A DNA stretch of 64,000 nt, from assembly GCA_023386315.1 (NCBI GenBank), contig JAEWJZ010000025.1:1-64000 (forward strand), read 5' to 3'. Below the pieces are notes generated by a model. That model worked only from the letters and a program-made list of their open reading frames with translations. It was not told where the DNA came from and did not search any database. The DNA is from Bacillota bacterium. Its GTDB lineage: Bacteria; Bacillota; Clostridia; Lachnospirales; Lachnospiraceae. Within the stretch, counting starts at the first letter, position 1; each line of letters opens with the position of its first letter. Positions 12,301 through 19,946 of the stretch are shown here, piece by piece. Made by a program: the position numbers and the translations under genes.

Positions 12301-15300
12301 GTCAGGGAAGCCGCAGTGATTGACCGGGAAGACGGATACGGGACAAAATATCTCTGTGCATATATAGCAGGAAAGGAGGAGCTTACAACAGGGGAACTGA
12401 GAGCATACCTGTTAAAGGATCTGCCTGACTACATGGTGCCATCCTATTTTATCCGTCTTGAGAAGCTGCCGCTTACCTTTAACGGAAAGCTTGACAGAAA
12501 GGCACTGCCGGAGCCGGAGGGCAGGATTGATACCGGTGTGGAATACGAAAAGCCGGAAGGAATGGTGGAAGAAAAGCTGGCCGAGATCTGGCAGGAAGTG
12601 TTGAAAGCTGAGAAAATCGGGAGAATGGATAACTTCTTTGAACTGGGAGGACATTCTTTAAAGGCGACCGTGCTGGTTTCCAGAATCCACAAGGAATTCA
12701 ACATCAACATTCCGTTAAAGGAGATCTTTGCAGGACCGACAATTGCTGAAATGAAAAAATTCATAGAAAATGCAAAGGAAGACTTCTATGCATCGATTAA
12801 GCCGGCAGAAAAAGCGCAGTATTATCCAATGTCCTCTGCTCAGAAGCGGGTTTATGTATTAAGCCAGCTGGGAGGTGGTGGAATTACCTATAACATGCCT
12901 TCTGCATTGCGGATAGAAGGTAATATTGATACAGAACGTCTGCAGGCGGCCTTCAGTCAGCTGATTGAGCGCCATGAAACCTTAAGAACATCCTTTAAAA
13001 CAATAGATGGTGAACTGGTCCAATGGGTGGACGATCACGTCGATTTTACAGTCGGCTATGAAGAAGCCACGGAAGAAAAGGGGAAGGAGATTGTCCGTAA
13101 TTTTGTTAAACCTTTTGACTTAAGCAAGGCACCTCTTTTGAGAGCAGGACTGGTAAAATTGAAAAATGACATCTACATCCTGATGTTTGACATGCACCAT
13201 ATCATTTCCGACGGAGTTTCCATGGAGATTCTGCTAAGAGAATTCAGCGCCCTTTATGAAGGGAAGGAATTAAAACCGCTGCAGTTTCAGTACAGGGACT
13301 ATACCGTATGGCAGAATCAGATGTATGGGAACGGTTCACTGAAACAGCAGGAAAATTACTGGCTGGAGACATTAGGTGGTGAAATACCTGTACTTAACAT
13401 GCAGACAGATTTCAAAAGACCGGCAGTGCAAAGCTTTGAAGGAGGCAGAGTCCGTTTTCACTTATGCAGCGAAATTGCCGGGAAGCTTGGTGAGATTGCA
13501 AAAGAAAACGGAGCTACCATGTACATGGTACTGCTGGCAGCCTACAACACGCTGCTTTACAGATACACAGGGCAGGAAGATATTATAGTAGGCTCCCCCA
13601 TTGCAGGAAGGCCTCATGCTGATCTGCAAAATATAATAGGGATGTTTGTTAACACCCTGGCAATGAGAAATTACCCCCAGGGAGAAAAAACCTATAAACA
13701 ATTTCTGGCGGAAGTCAGGGAAATGGCCCTGGGCGCTTATGAAAACCAGGATTATCCCTTTGAAGAGATAGTAGAAAAACTGGGCTTGAAGGGAGACATG
13801 AGCAGAAATGCGTTGTTTGATACCATGTTTGCTCTTCAGAATATGGAAACCGGAATCTTTGAACTGGCTGGATTGAAGGCTGTTCCTTATGGCAGCGGGG
13901 CTTCTATATCCAAGTTTGACATTACTCTGGCTGCCATTGAAACACAGGAAGGCATTTCCTTTGAACTGGAATATGGGATTAAGCTGTACAAGAAGGAGAC
14001 CATGGAAGCTCTTTCGGAACATTTTGTCAATATTTTAAAAGAGGTGGCAGAAAATCCGGAGGTAAAGCTGAAGGATATTCAGATTCTTGATGAAGAAGAA
14101 CGTAAAAAGATATTATATTGCTTTAACAGGACAGTAGAGCCGTATCCAAAAAACAGTACCATTCATGGAGCCTTTGAAGATCAGGTCAGAAAGGCTCCGG
14201 ATAAGGCGGCGGTAGTCTTTGGTGAGAGCAGTTTAAGCTATCTGGAACTGAACAAAAAGGCCAATGCCCTGGCTAAAATACTGCGAAACAAGGGTGTGGG
14301 AACGGATAAGATTGTCGCCATTATGGCGGAGCGCTCCCTGGAAATGATTGTTGCAATGTTTGGAGTTTTAAAAGCAGGAGGAGCCTATCTGCCGGTAGAC
14401 CCCAGTTATCCGGAGGACAGAATCCGGTATATGCTGGAGGACAGCGGTGCAGCGGTAGTCCTGACACAAAGGCATCTTAAGGAGAAGGCTGTGACTGACA
14501 GTGAGGTGATTTTCCTGGATGACCAAATTGGTGAATGTGGGGAAAACCCTGAGAACTTAAGCAGTGCAGGAGATTTAGCGTATATTATCTACACCTCAGG
14601 TTCAACGGGAAAACCCAAAGGAGTTATGGTAGAACATCATGGAATCATAAACCTCCGGAATTATTTTAAGAGATACTGGAAGGTGGACGAAAATGAGCGG
14701 ATGCTTCAGTTTGCAAGCAGTTCCTTTGATGCATCGGTATGGGAGATCTTCACCAGCCTGCTGGGAGGCGGGACCCTGTATCTGATATCAAAAGACACCA
14801 TAAACAACTTAAATGAATTTGAAGCATACGTCAATGAAAAGGGAATAACCATAGCACTGCTTCCGCCTACTTACTTAGCCGGAATTGAACCGGGAAAACT
14901 GCATACACTGAAAAAACTGGTTACCGGCGGTTCCGCTATTACAAAAACTATGGCCAGTCAGTGGAAGGACAGTGTTGAGTATATGAATGCCTATGGTCCG
15001 ACGGAATACAGTATTATAACCTCCGCCTGGAAGTACAGGGAGGAAGAGATGTGCTACGGTTCCGTACCGATTGGAAGACCTGTGGACAACACGAGAATCT
15101 ATATTCTGGACAAAAGCGGCAATCTGCTGCCGGCAGGTGCGGCAGGTGAATTGTGTGTAGCCGGAGACGGAATTGCCAGAGGTTATTTAAACAGGCCGGA
15201 GCTGACAGCTGAAAAGTTTACTGCTGATCCATTTATGGCCGGTGAAAGAATGTACCATACCGGAGATTTGGCAAGATGGCTTCCGGATGGAAATATTGAG

Positions 15301-17172
15301 TATATGGGAAGGATTGACGACCAGGTAAAGATCAGGGGCTTTCGGATCGAGCTTGGAGAAATCGAAGCCCGGCTGCTTCAGTGTCCGTCAGTACGCGAGG
15401 CAGTGGTGATAGCCCGCGAAGACAGTCATGGAGATAAGTACCTTGTTTCCTATTATACCGGAGAAGAAGAACTGGAAGCTGCAAAACTCAGGGAACAGAT
15501 GGCGGAAGCATTGCCTGACTATATGGTGCCGTCCTATTTTGTACAGTTGGATGGGATGCCTGTGACTGCCAATGGTAAGATTGATAAAAAAGTATTGCCG
15601 GAGCCGGAGAAAGGCGGAAGTGGGGAAGCAGAGTACATCGGACCGAGAAATGACACAGATGCCAAAATCCAGAAGGTATGGCAGGAGGTCCTGGGAATCG
15701 GGCAGATCGGTATCGATGACAACTTCTTTATGCTTGGCGGCAATTCCATTAAAGCGATCCAGACAGTATCCAGACTGGCTATGGAGTTTGAAATAGAGAT
15801 CAACGATATTTTTAAGTGTTTAACTATAAGGGTTTTATCGGATCATATCAGATATTCCAAAGACAGGCTGAAAAATGTGCTGAGTGCCTATAAAGAAGCG
15901 GCTGTTACAGCACAAAGCGGTATATCTGCCTTAGATGAAGGCATGGAAAAGCGTATCATTAAATATAAGACCAGGATACAGAAGTATAAAAAAATGGACT
16001 TATCAGAAAAAGCAGATTACAAAAATATCCTTCTGGCTGGAAGTACCGGTTATCTGGGAATACACATTTTATACCAGCTGCTGCAAAATACCGGTTATAA
16101 GCTTTATGTGCCAATCAGAAGTAAGGATGACAAAGAAGCCTGGGAAAGACTTTCAAAAAAGCTTGAGTATTACTTTAGTGCAGATACGCAGCTAAAGAAT
16201 AGTTTAGCAGACAGAGTCTGTGCATTCTCAGGAGATCTGGCAAAAGACAATATGGGCTTAAGCCAGGAACTGTATGAAGTGCTGGCAGATAAAATCGATG
16301 TGATCATTAATTCAGCGGCGAATGTGAAGCATTACGGCCACTACTCTGAGCTGTACGATGCCAATGTGGCAGGAAATGAAAGGCTGATTGAATTTGCCCG
16401 GACAGGGAAGAAAAAGGCATATAATCTCATTTCCACAACCAGCATAGGAGAGGGAAATATAGAGGGAAAGGCCAGAGAACTGTTTACCGAATACGATTGT
16501 GATCTGGGGCAGAATTCGGAAAATTACTACTCACAGACGAAATTTGAAGCGGAGAAGATGGTTGTAAAAGCCCGGGAAGAAGGCGTAAACGCCAATGTGT
16601 TCCGGGTAGGTAATCTGGTATTTGACTCTGCCACAGGCATTTTCCAGGAAAATATCACAAACAACGCGTTCTATGCTGTGATCAGATCCTGTATCAATCT
16701 TGGCTGTTTTCCTGAGACGACAGAAAAGAACATCAATTTCTCTTTCATCGATCAGGTGGCCAAAGCGGTTGTACTGCTGTTCGACAGGAAAAAACTGCAG
16801 AATGAAACGTATCACCTGTATAACAGCCACACTGTGAGCATGAGCTTCGTTGCAGGACTGATCAATCAGGCCGGGGTGAAGATTAATATCATTCCTCCTG
16901 CAGAATTTGTGGAGAATCTGCTTAAAAAATATGATGATGAAGATAAAACGGATGATATCACCCAGATTCTTGTCCACACCAATATGTTATCCGGAAGCAT
17001 GGAAAAAACCTCATTTACCCTGTTAAATAACAAAACGGATGTGATTTTAAAAGCTGCAGGTTTTGAATGGTCCAGGCTTGACTGTAAGAAGATAAAGTTA
17101 ATGCTTGAGCATTGCATGAAGGTAGGATTTATTAATAGTTTTGCAAAGGAGAGAGAACGTGAGCAGAATTAA
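3391..17172 (+). CDS. Four-module NRPS with terminal reductase (C-A-T x4, R), predicted X-Glu-Glu-Y aldehyde
   Basis: A 4593-residue synthetase. Landmarks: C1 with FHLIIDG (His141); A1 core YIIYTSGSTG at 611; T1 Ser999; C2 HHIISDG at 1179; A2 core at 1643; T2 Ser2044; C3 HH at 2224; A3 core at 2688; T3 Ser3089; C4 HH at 3269; A4 core at 3731; T4 Ser4119; reductase with GSTGYLG at 4217 and YxxxK at 4380-4384. There is no epimerase or thioesterase domain. Pocket residues aligned by eye to GrsA-Phe: A1 DAWLVGAVIK, A2 DAKDIGVVDK, A3 DAKDVGVVDK, A4 DAWLVGAIIK. The A2 and A3 codes match the surfactin Glu code (DAKDLGVVDK) closely; A1 and A4 look hydrophobic but are not assigned. The N-terminal C domain suggests a starter condensation, possibly with a fatty acid. 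Start chosen by AAGGGGAG upstream. No phosphopantetheinyl transferase is nearby. Confidence 0.96.
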   Translation: MEAEMKNVTEYPLSSYQKDIWLEQCMYPGKPIYNIGGYTEIKGEINVPIFSQAIQVFINRNEMMRSNVTERDGVPYLNVLSESLYELPVHDFSGKENSREFCMEWMRREFQKPFDMGKQLFQFDLLKWSDNQYFVFIKAFHLIIDGWGFVLTHKQIIENYNELYREGKTEEKPVYSYHDFLLEDQSYHDSKSYIKDREFWRDKYLNIPEPLFNRNANGTNPDGQSDWSGRRVLKIDRELYNRIIQFSEERGCSVFHFVLGTLFTYFSRVCDKEEVVIGVPVLNRSKTKYKQTMGHFANVIPLRISPGSDISFQELVKYIKNELMDCYRHMRVSTGEIYRSVFSTSNEKSSLFDLSFSYEKHGATESFVDAEIGSHVMLPHHHERNALTVYLREYEDAEVYIDFSYRMDVFDKFIPIENVVSHFDFLFRQVLEYNESGISEIGIVPEWEQKKMTEEFHAAAADYSKNKTIHTLFEEQVLKYPEQAAVCLEDEKLSYRELNQRSNQLAWTLREKGVKKDQIIAIMTGRSFEMIIGMMGILKAGGAYLTIDPNYPSERIKYMLEDSASEILLTQKHLSDKADFNGEVILLDDSQSFHDNKDNPENRSNPGDLAYIIYTSGSTGRPKGVMVKHQGILNLQTFFVRKHEMNKNDRMLQFASNSFDASVWEIFTTLLTGATLYLIPKETINNLMEFEKYVNKNGITIALLPPTYLSNLEPGKLPTLTRLVTGGSAITKEMVKKWKDGLTYINAYGPTEYSVITTTWTYKEEEMEYESVPIGTPVNNTRIFILDKKRHILPIGAAGELCISGDGLARGYLNRPELTKEKFVDNPFEEGEKMYRTGDLARWLPDGNIEFLGRIDDQVKVRGFRIELGEIESQLLKLPQIKEAAAVARDDLQGNKYIAAYIVGEETLPSDRLRAELLQELPDYMVPSCFVQLDQMPLTVNGKIDRKALPEPDLTMDTGAEYEAPSDELEEGICRLWKKIFKAERVGINDNFFALGGDSLNAIVLSSEIHKEFNVNIPLKEIFAGPTVREMAEYLRNAKEDIYASIKPVEQAEYYPMSSAQKRVYVLGQLEDGKTVYNIPGAVLIEGSIDAQKTEAVFKKLIERHETLRTSFEMMNGEPVQRVHEQAEFSVSYREASEETTDNLLDEFIKPFDLSKAPLLRAGLVKTGENRHVLLFDMHHIISDGVSLEILIREFSTLYEGMELNPLRLQYRDYSAWQNQMYGDGTLKKQEEYWMKTFEGDIPVLNMPLNYQRPAVQSFEGDRVRFHLSQEISRKLQGVAKDNGATMYMVLLAAYNTLLYKYTGQEDIIVGSPIAGRPHADLQNIIGMFVNTLAMRNYPRGEKTFQEFLAEVREMALGAYENQDYPFEELVEKLKLKRDVSRNALFDAFFALQSVDTAAFAMNGLEMMPYSYDVKMSKFDIALTAKEEEAGIEFELAYCTRLFSKESMVKTAIHYGTLLEEIAADPQTRLKDLQMLEKGEIQKIVYGFNDNSAEYARDKTIIEVFEEQAEKNPDRVAVEFEESSLTYRELNARSNQLAGVLREIGAGTEKTIGIMTERSVEMIVGIMAVLKAGSAYLPIDPLYPEARIRYMLEDSGTEILLTQTEVLDKVQFSGKILDLKNESLYQGDAANIAPLNFPDDMAYVIYTSGTTGMPKGVIIEHRNVLNLTAGLNRHIYGKYDRNLKVALVAPYVFDASVKQIFPTLMLGHTLCIVPEEARLDGMSLLRYYKEHSVDVSDGTPAHIRFLENAMLDGADVLTVKHFIIGGEALGIETVKSFYDRITGEKPRITNVYGPTECCVDSTLFSIDYETAAGLNSIPIGVPLNNVQVYILGKDREVLPLGAAGELYISGDGVGRGYLNRMELTEQKFVENPFVPGSRMYRTGDLARWLPDGTIEFLGRIDYQVKIRGYRIELGEIENRLLTHESVREAAVIDREDGYGTKYLCAYIAGKEDLTTGELREFLLRDLPEYMVPSYFIQLEKLPLTFNGKLDRKALPEPEGRIDTGVEYEKPEGMVEEKLAKIWQEVLKIEKIGRMDNFFELGGHSLKATVLVSRIHKEFNINIPLKAIFAGPTIKEAAEYIKNAKVDIYASIKPVEKAEYYPMSSAQKRVYVLGQLEDSRTVYNMPGAVMIEGGVDGLKTETAFKKLIKRHETLRTSFEMMDGEPLQRVHDEADFCVSCKEAPGETTEDLLNEFIKPFDLSKAPLLRVELVKTGENSHVLLFDMHHIISDGVSMEILIREFIALYEETNLNPLRLQYRDYSAWQNQMYEDGTLKKQEDYWLKTFEGEIPVLNLPLDYKRPAVQSFEGDRIRFHLSQEVSQKLRGVARENGATMYMVLLAAYNTLLYKYTGQEDIIVGSPIAGRPHADLQNIIGMFVNTLAMRNYPQGEKTFEEFLAEVREMALGAYENQDYPFEELVEKLKLKRDVSRSALFDAFFALLNVDSASLVMDGLNITPYSYEVKMSKFDIALTAKEEEAGIEFELAYCTRLFRKESMEKAAIHYGALLEEIANDPQTRLKDLQMLEKEEIQRIVYGFNDNSAEYARDKTIIEVFEEQAEKNPDHVAVEFEESSLTYGELNARSNQLAGVLREKGAGADKTIGIMTERSVEMIVGIMAVLKAGSAYLPVDPLYPEARIRYMLEDSQTEILLTQTEFLDKVQFSGKILDLKNESLYQGEAGNIVPVNTPQDMAYVIYTSGTTGMPKGVMIEHRNVLNLTAGLNRHIYGKYERNLKVALVAPYVFDASVKQIFPTLMLGHTLCIVPEEARLDGMSLLRYYKEHSVDVSDGTPAHIRFLENAMLAGADVLTVKHFVIGGEALGIETVKSFYDRIAGEKPRITNVYGPTECCVDSTLFSIDYETVSGLNSIPIGVPLNNVQVYILGKDREVLPVGAAGELYISGDGVGRGYLNRMELTEQKFVENPFVPGSRMYRTGDLARWLPDGTVEFLGRIDYQVKIRGYRIELGEIENRLLTHESVREAAVIDREDGYGTKYLCAYIAGKEELTTGELRAYLLKDLPDYMVPSYFIRLEKLPLTFNGKLDRKALPEPEGRIDTGVEYEKPEGMVEEKLAEIWQEVLKAEKIGRMDNFFELGGHSLKATVLVSRIHKEFNINIPLKEIFAGPTIAEMKKFIENAKEDFYASIKPAEKAQYYPMSSAQKRVYVLSQLGGGGITYNMPSALRIEGNIDTERLQAAFSQLIERHETLRTSFKTIDGELVQWVDDHVDFTVGYEEATEEKGKEIVRNFVKPFDLSKAPLLRAGLVKLKNDIYILMFDMHHIISDGVSMEILLREFSALYEGKELKPLQFQYRDYTVWQNQMYGNGSLKQQENYWLETLGGEIPVLNMQTDFKRPAVQSFEGGRVRFHLCSEIAGKLGEIAKENGATMYMVLLAAYNTLLYRYTGQEDIIVGSPIAGRPHADLQNIIGMFVNTLAMRNYPQGEKTYKQFLAEVREMALGAYENQDYPFEEIVEKLGLKGDMSRNALFDTMFALQNMETGIFELAGLKAVPYGSGASISKFDITLAAIETQEGISFELEYGIKLYKKETMEALSEHFVNILKEVAENPEVKLKDIQILDEEERKKILYCFNRTVEPYPKNSTIHGAFEDQVRKAPDKAAVVFGESSLSYLELNKKANALAKILRNKGVGTDKIVAIMAERSLEMIVAMFGVLKAGGAYLPVDPSYPEDRIRYMLEDSGAAVVLTQRHLKEKAVTDSEVIFLDDQIGECGENPENLSSAGDLAYIIYTSGSTGKPKGVMVEHHGIINLRNYFKRYWKVDENERMLQFASSSFDASVWEIFTSLLGGGTLYLISKDTINNLNEFEAYVNEKGITIALLPPTYLAGIEPGKLHTLKKLVTGGSAITKTMASQWKDSVEYMNAYGPTEYSIITSAWKYREEEMCYGSVPIGRPVDNTRIYILDKSGNLLPAGAAGELCVAGDGIARGYLNRPELTAEKFTADPFMAGERMYHTGDLARWLPDGNIEYMGRIDDQVKIRGFRIELGEIEARLLQCPSVREAVVIAREDSHGDKYLVSYYTGEEELEAAKLREQMAEALPDYMVPSYFVQLDGMPVTANGKIDKKVLPEPEKGGSGEAEYIGPRNDTDAKIQKVWQEVLGIGQIGIDDNFFMLGGNSIKAIQTVSRLAMEFEIEINDIFKCLTIRVLSDHIRYSKDRLKNVLSAYKEAAVTAQSGISALDEGMEKRIIKYKTRIQKYKKMDLSEKADYKNILLAGSTGYLGIHILYQLLQNTGYKLYVPIRSKDDKEAWERLSKKLEYYFSADTQLKNSLADRVCAFSGDLAKDNMGLSQELYEVLADKIDVIINSAANVKHYGHYSELYDANVAGNERLIEFARTGKKKAYNLISTTSIGEGNIEGKARELFTEYDCDLGQNSENYYSQTKFEAEKMVVKAREEGVNANVFRVGNLVFDSATGIFQENITNNAFYAVIRSCINLGCFPETTEKNINFSFIDQVAKAVVLLFDRKKLQNETYHLYNSHTVSMSFVAGLINQAGVKINIIPPAEFVENLLKKYDDEDKTDDITQILVHTNMLSGSMEKTSFTLLNNKTDVILKAAGFEWSRLDCKKIKLMLEHCMKVGFINSFAKEREREQN

Positions 17173-17881
17173 GTTGTTTTGTCTGCCTTATGCGGGAAGT
17201 TCCGCTATGATATACTATCAATGGAGCAAATTTCTGGATAAGGATATAGATTTGCAGCCTGTGGAATTAGCAGGAAGAGGGAGCAGAATTGATGTACCCT
17301 TATATGACAGTATGAATGGAGCAGCACGGGATGTGTGCTGTTCCATCAAAAATCAGATAAAAGATACGCCATACGCCATATTCGGGCACAGCATGGGCAG
17401 TTGGATTGCATTTGAATTATATCATGAGTTAAAAAAGTCAGGTCTTCGTATGCCGGAACATGTTTTTTTCTCCGGAAACAGGGCCCCCCAGCTGAATGTG
17501 AAAAGAAATAGAATAATCCATAATCTGCCGGAAAATGAATTTAAGAATGCCATTTTAAAAATGGGGGGCACACCGAAAGCTGTTTTTGAAGACTCCGAGC
17601 TGGCTAAAATTTTTGTTCCGTTAATAAGGGCAGATTATAAAATTACGGAAAAGTACATATATACGCCTGGAAAAAGCAAACTTGAGTGCGGAGTTTCGAT
17701 TCTGTGCGGTAAGGATGATACGATCACCGAAGAAGGCATAGAAGCGTGGAACGAAAATGTGTTAAATGAGGCAGAAATTGTATATTTCAGCGGAGGACAT
17801 TTTTTCCTAAACCAAAATGTTGGAAATGTCACAGCCTACATTAACCGTACGCTTAAAAGAGCTGATTGCTATGTATCATAG
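17159..17881 (+). CDS. Type II thioesterase of the NRPS cluster (GrsT/SrfD-like)
   Basis: An alpha/beta hydrolase of 240 residues. The N-terminal LFCLPYAGSS and the nucleophile elbow GHSMGSW (Ser78) are typical of stand-alone thioesterases that clear misprimed carrier domains in NRPS systems. An Asp in CGKDD and a His in GGHFFLN near the C-terminus complete the triad. The chosen GTG start overlaps the 3' end of the NRPS by 14 bases and has AAAGGAGAG 6-12 bases upstream; a TTG at 17141 is in frame but lies before that ribosome site. The overlap implies translational coupling with the synthetase. Confidence 0.92.
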   Translation: MSRIKLFCLPYAGSSAMIYYQWSKFLDKDIDLQPVELAGRGSRIDVPLYDSMNGAARDVCCSIKNQIKDTPYAIFGHSMGSWIAFELYHELKKSGLRMPEHVFFSGNRAPQLNVKRNRIIHNLPENEFKNAILKMGGTPKAVFEDSELAKIFVPLIRADYKITEKYIYTPGKSKLECGVSILCGKDDTITEEGIEAWNENVLNEAEIVYFSGGHFFLNQNVGNVTAYINRTLKRADCYVS

Positions 17882-17955
17882 AATCAGTACATTTAATGGA
17901 ATATCTGCGTATAATTAATAATTGAAGTTCAGAAGGGATCAGGGAACGGTGCAGT

Positions 17956-18312
17956 ATGGGAGGTTCAGTTAATAAGTGTGACTGCCAGGCGGTTAATGAG
18001 GATTTGGCAGAAAGAGTGAAATCAGAAATGAAAGATGACGGCTGTTTTTCTATTCTCTCTGCATTCTTAAAATTAATTAGTGATGATACCAGAATAAGGA
18101 TCATGTATGCATTATCAAAAAGTGAATTATGTGTGAATGATCTGGCCGTCATTTTAGATATGACGAAATCAGCAATATCCCATCAATTAAAGCTGCTTAA
18201 GGTATCCGGCCAGGTAAAATCAAGAAAAGAGGGGAAATTTGTTTATTATTGCCTGAATGATGAACATGTATTTGAGATAATGGAAAATGCTTTTATTCAT
18301 GTAAAACACTAA
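17956..18312 (+). CDS. ArsR/SmtB-family winged-helix regulator (CadC-like)
   Basis: A 118-residue protein with an ArsR-type winged helix: the recognition helix lies in TKSAISHQLKLL and is followed by a beta-wing KEGKFVYYCL. It resembles metal sensors of the CadC/CmtR branch in having an N-terminal KCDC and in the alpha3 segment ELCVNDL. The second Cys of the usual ELCVCDL metal site is Asn here, so classical thiolate sensing through that site is doubtful. It sits 74 bp after the thioesterase, in the same direction, and ends at a terminator, so it may be the last gene of the NRPS transcript or a separate unit. The ligand is unknown. Confidence 0.85.
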   Translation: MGGSVNKCDCQAVNEDLAERVKSEMKDDGCFSILSAFLKLISDDTRIRIMYALSKSELCVNDLAVILDMTKSAISHQLKLLKVSGQVKSRKEGKFVYYCLNDEHVFEIMENAFIHVKH

Positions 18313-18327
18313 ATATAGTATATCATA

Positions 18328-18363
18328 CAGCGTCTGTGCTTCTGCATCAGGCGCTGTTTTTTT
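18328..18363 (+). terminator. Rho-independent terminator after the ArsR gene
   Basis: CAGCGTCTG and CAGGCGCTG pair across an 11-base loop with one G-U pair, followed by a T-run. It closes the NRPS/ArsR transcription unit. Confidence 0.85.
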
Positions 18364-18449
18364 CTTCTCCATAAAATCTCCATATCTCTATGATAAATTA
18401 AAAAACAGGTCTGTATATTGCCTGTGGCAAAAAAAGGAGAGTGTTAAAT

Positions 18450-19907
18450 ATGCGCCAGAATGGCGGAAGAGAAAGAAAAAAATACGGAAAACAAAGAAAG
18501 GTGAAAAACAGTTATATGATACTTGCTGTGCTTTCTGGGGTTTGTATTTTTGCTCTGGCAGCATTTTTACTGGCTTTTGTTTTAAAGGAAAAAAAACGGC
18601 AGGAAGAAACAGACCGTTCAGCCGTTTTTCAGGAATTGGATCATTATTCATGGAACTTAAAACTAAAGTATAAGGAACAGACTGTATCCTTAAAAAATCC
18701 ATTGTCTGAGCACATGGGCCAGCAGCCGCAGGACATTTATTTACAGAAGGAAGGCGGAGCGTATAGTCTGGATTTGGCGGCTGTAAAAGAGGATATAACG
18801 GATCAGGTGGCAGATGCAGCCTCTAAGTGGAATAAAAAGCCGCAAAATGCCCAATTGACCGGGCGCGACAAGGAGAATGATACATGGATCTATTCAGAGG
18901 GCGGGAGCGGAATCCAAATTGACGAAGAAAAAACAGTTAAGAAGATAATGAATCTGGTCATGGAAAAGAAGTTTGGAGGAGAGGTGGAAGTGGAAACAAT
19001 AGTGAACTCTCCGGATTTAACCGTTTCCAAAGCCAGGAAGCAATATCAGGTAATTGGTACGTTTACCACAGATGCCACGAATAATCAAAATAGAAATAAT
19101 AATATACAGCTTGCTGTAAAGGCATTAGACGGTCTTGTGATATTTCCGGGAGAGGAGTTCTCATTTAATAAAACTACCGGGAATCGGACAGTAGAGCGTG
19201 GATACAAACCGGCAGGAGCATATAGAAACGGCGAATTTGTAGAAGAGCCGGGCGGCGGTGTATGTCAGGTTTCCTCCACTCTTTATAATGCGATTATACT
19301 TTCAGGAATAACAACAACGGAGCGGCATCCCCACAGCTTTGAGCCGTCATATGTGACACCGGGAGAAGATGCAATGGTGAGTTATGATGGTTACAGCGGT
19401 CCGGATCTTCGGTTTGTTAATAAAGATACAACTTCCATTGCAATCCGGGCAGTTTTTAAAGATAAAAAAATAACCATTTCCATAATTGCAAGACCGATTC
19501 TGGAGGAAGGAGTTACTGTGTCCATGCATTCCGGGAAAGTAAAAGAGTATGATCCACCGGAATCAAACTATGAGGAAGACCAGACCCTGCAGCCGGATCA
19601 GGAAGTAGTAATTACACAAGGGGTAAAGGGAACTGTCTGGAAGACTTATTTAATTACATCAAAGAACGGGGAAATGGTAAAAGAGGTCTATTTTCATACC
19701 AGCACTTATAAAGGAAAACCAGGTCTGGTAAAAAGGAATACATCCGGTGTTGTTATTGCAAATACAAATGAGACGGTGGGGGAAACAGTCCCGGAGGAGA
19801 CGCCTGCTCCTTCACCGGAACCAGAACAGGAAACGGAGGCGGTCATTATTCCTTCCATCGGAGAAACAAAAGAGAGCAAAGCAAAGGCTCTGGGACCAGG
19901 CGTATAA
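18450..19907 (+). CDS. VanW-domain cell-surface protein with PG-binding-like and G5-like parts
   Basis: A 485-residue protein. A basic N-terminus is followed by one membrane helix (about residues 22-43) that anchors it in the cytoplasmic membrane facing out. A peptidoglycan-binding-4-like stretch lies around 80-175. The VanW domain (about 195-330) has the marks VIFPGEEFSFN, RGYKPAGAY and EEPGGGVCQVSSTLYNA. The C-terminal part (about 365-435) resembles a G5 domain, and a Pro/Glu-rich tail follows. The family occurs with vancomycin-resistance and cell-wall genes, but its reaction is not established. The ATG at 18450 was preferred to the GTG at 18441 because AAAAGGAG ends only two bases before the GTG. 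Confidence 0.88.
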   Translation: MRQNGGRERKKYGKQRKVKNSYMILAVLSGVCIFALAAFLLAFVLKEKKRQEETDRSAVFQELDHYSWNLKLKYKEQTVSLKNPLSEHMGQQPQDIYLQKEGGAYSLDLAAVKEDITDQVADAASKWNKKPQNAQLTGRDKENDTWIYSEGGSGIQIDEEKTVKKIMNLVMEKKFGGEVEVETIVNSPDLTVSKARKQYQVIGTFTTDATNNQNRNNNIQLAVKALDGLVIFPGEEFSFNKTTGNRTVERGYKPAGAYRNGEFVEEPGGGVCQVSSTLYNAIILSGITTTERHPHSFEPSYVTPGEDAMVSYDGYSGPDLRFVNKDTTSIAIRAVFKDKKITISIIARPILEEGVTVSMHSGKVKEYDPPESNYEEDQTLQPDQEVVITQGVKGTVWKTYLITSKNGEMVKEVYFHTSTYKGKPGLVKRNTSGVVIANTNETVGETVPEETPAPSPEPEQETEAVIIPSIGETKESKAKALGPGV

Positions 19908-19946
19908 TCATACAGTGGATAACGGAAAGGATTAAAGAATACAATC

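Noticed and set aside
13462..14022. 186-codon minus-strand frame in the NRPS C4 region
   Set aside because: Shadow of the condensation domain coding strand.
3391..17172. Epimerisation or thioesterase domains in the NRPS
   Set aside because: The distances between T serines and the next C motifs leave no room for an epimerase, and the C-terminus is a reductase.
3391..17172. CRISPR-like or mobile repeat reading of the long direct repeats
   Set aside because: The repeats are whole NRPS modules in one open frame with a 3135-base period; there are no spacers, terminal repeats or transposase genes.
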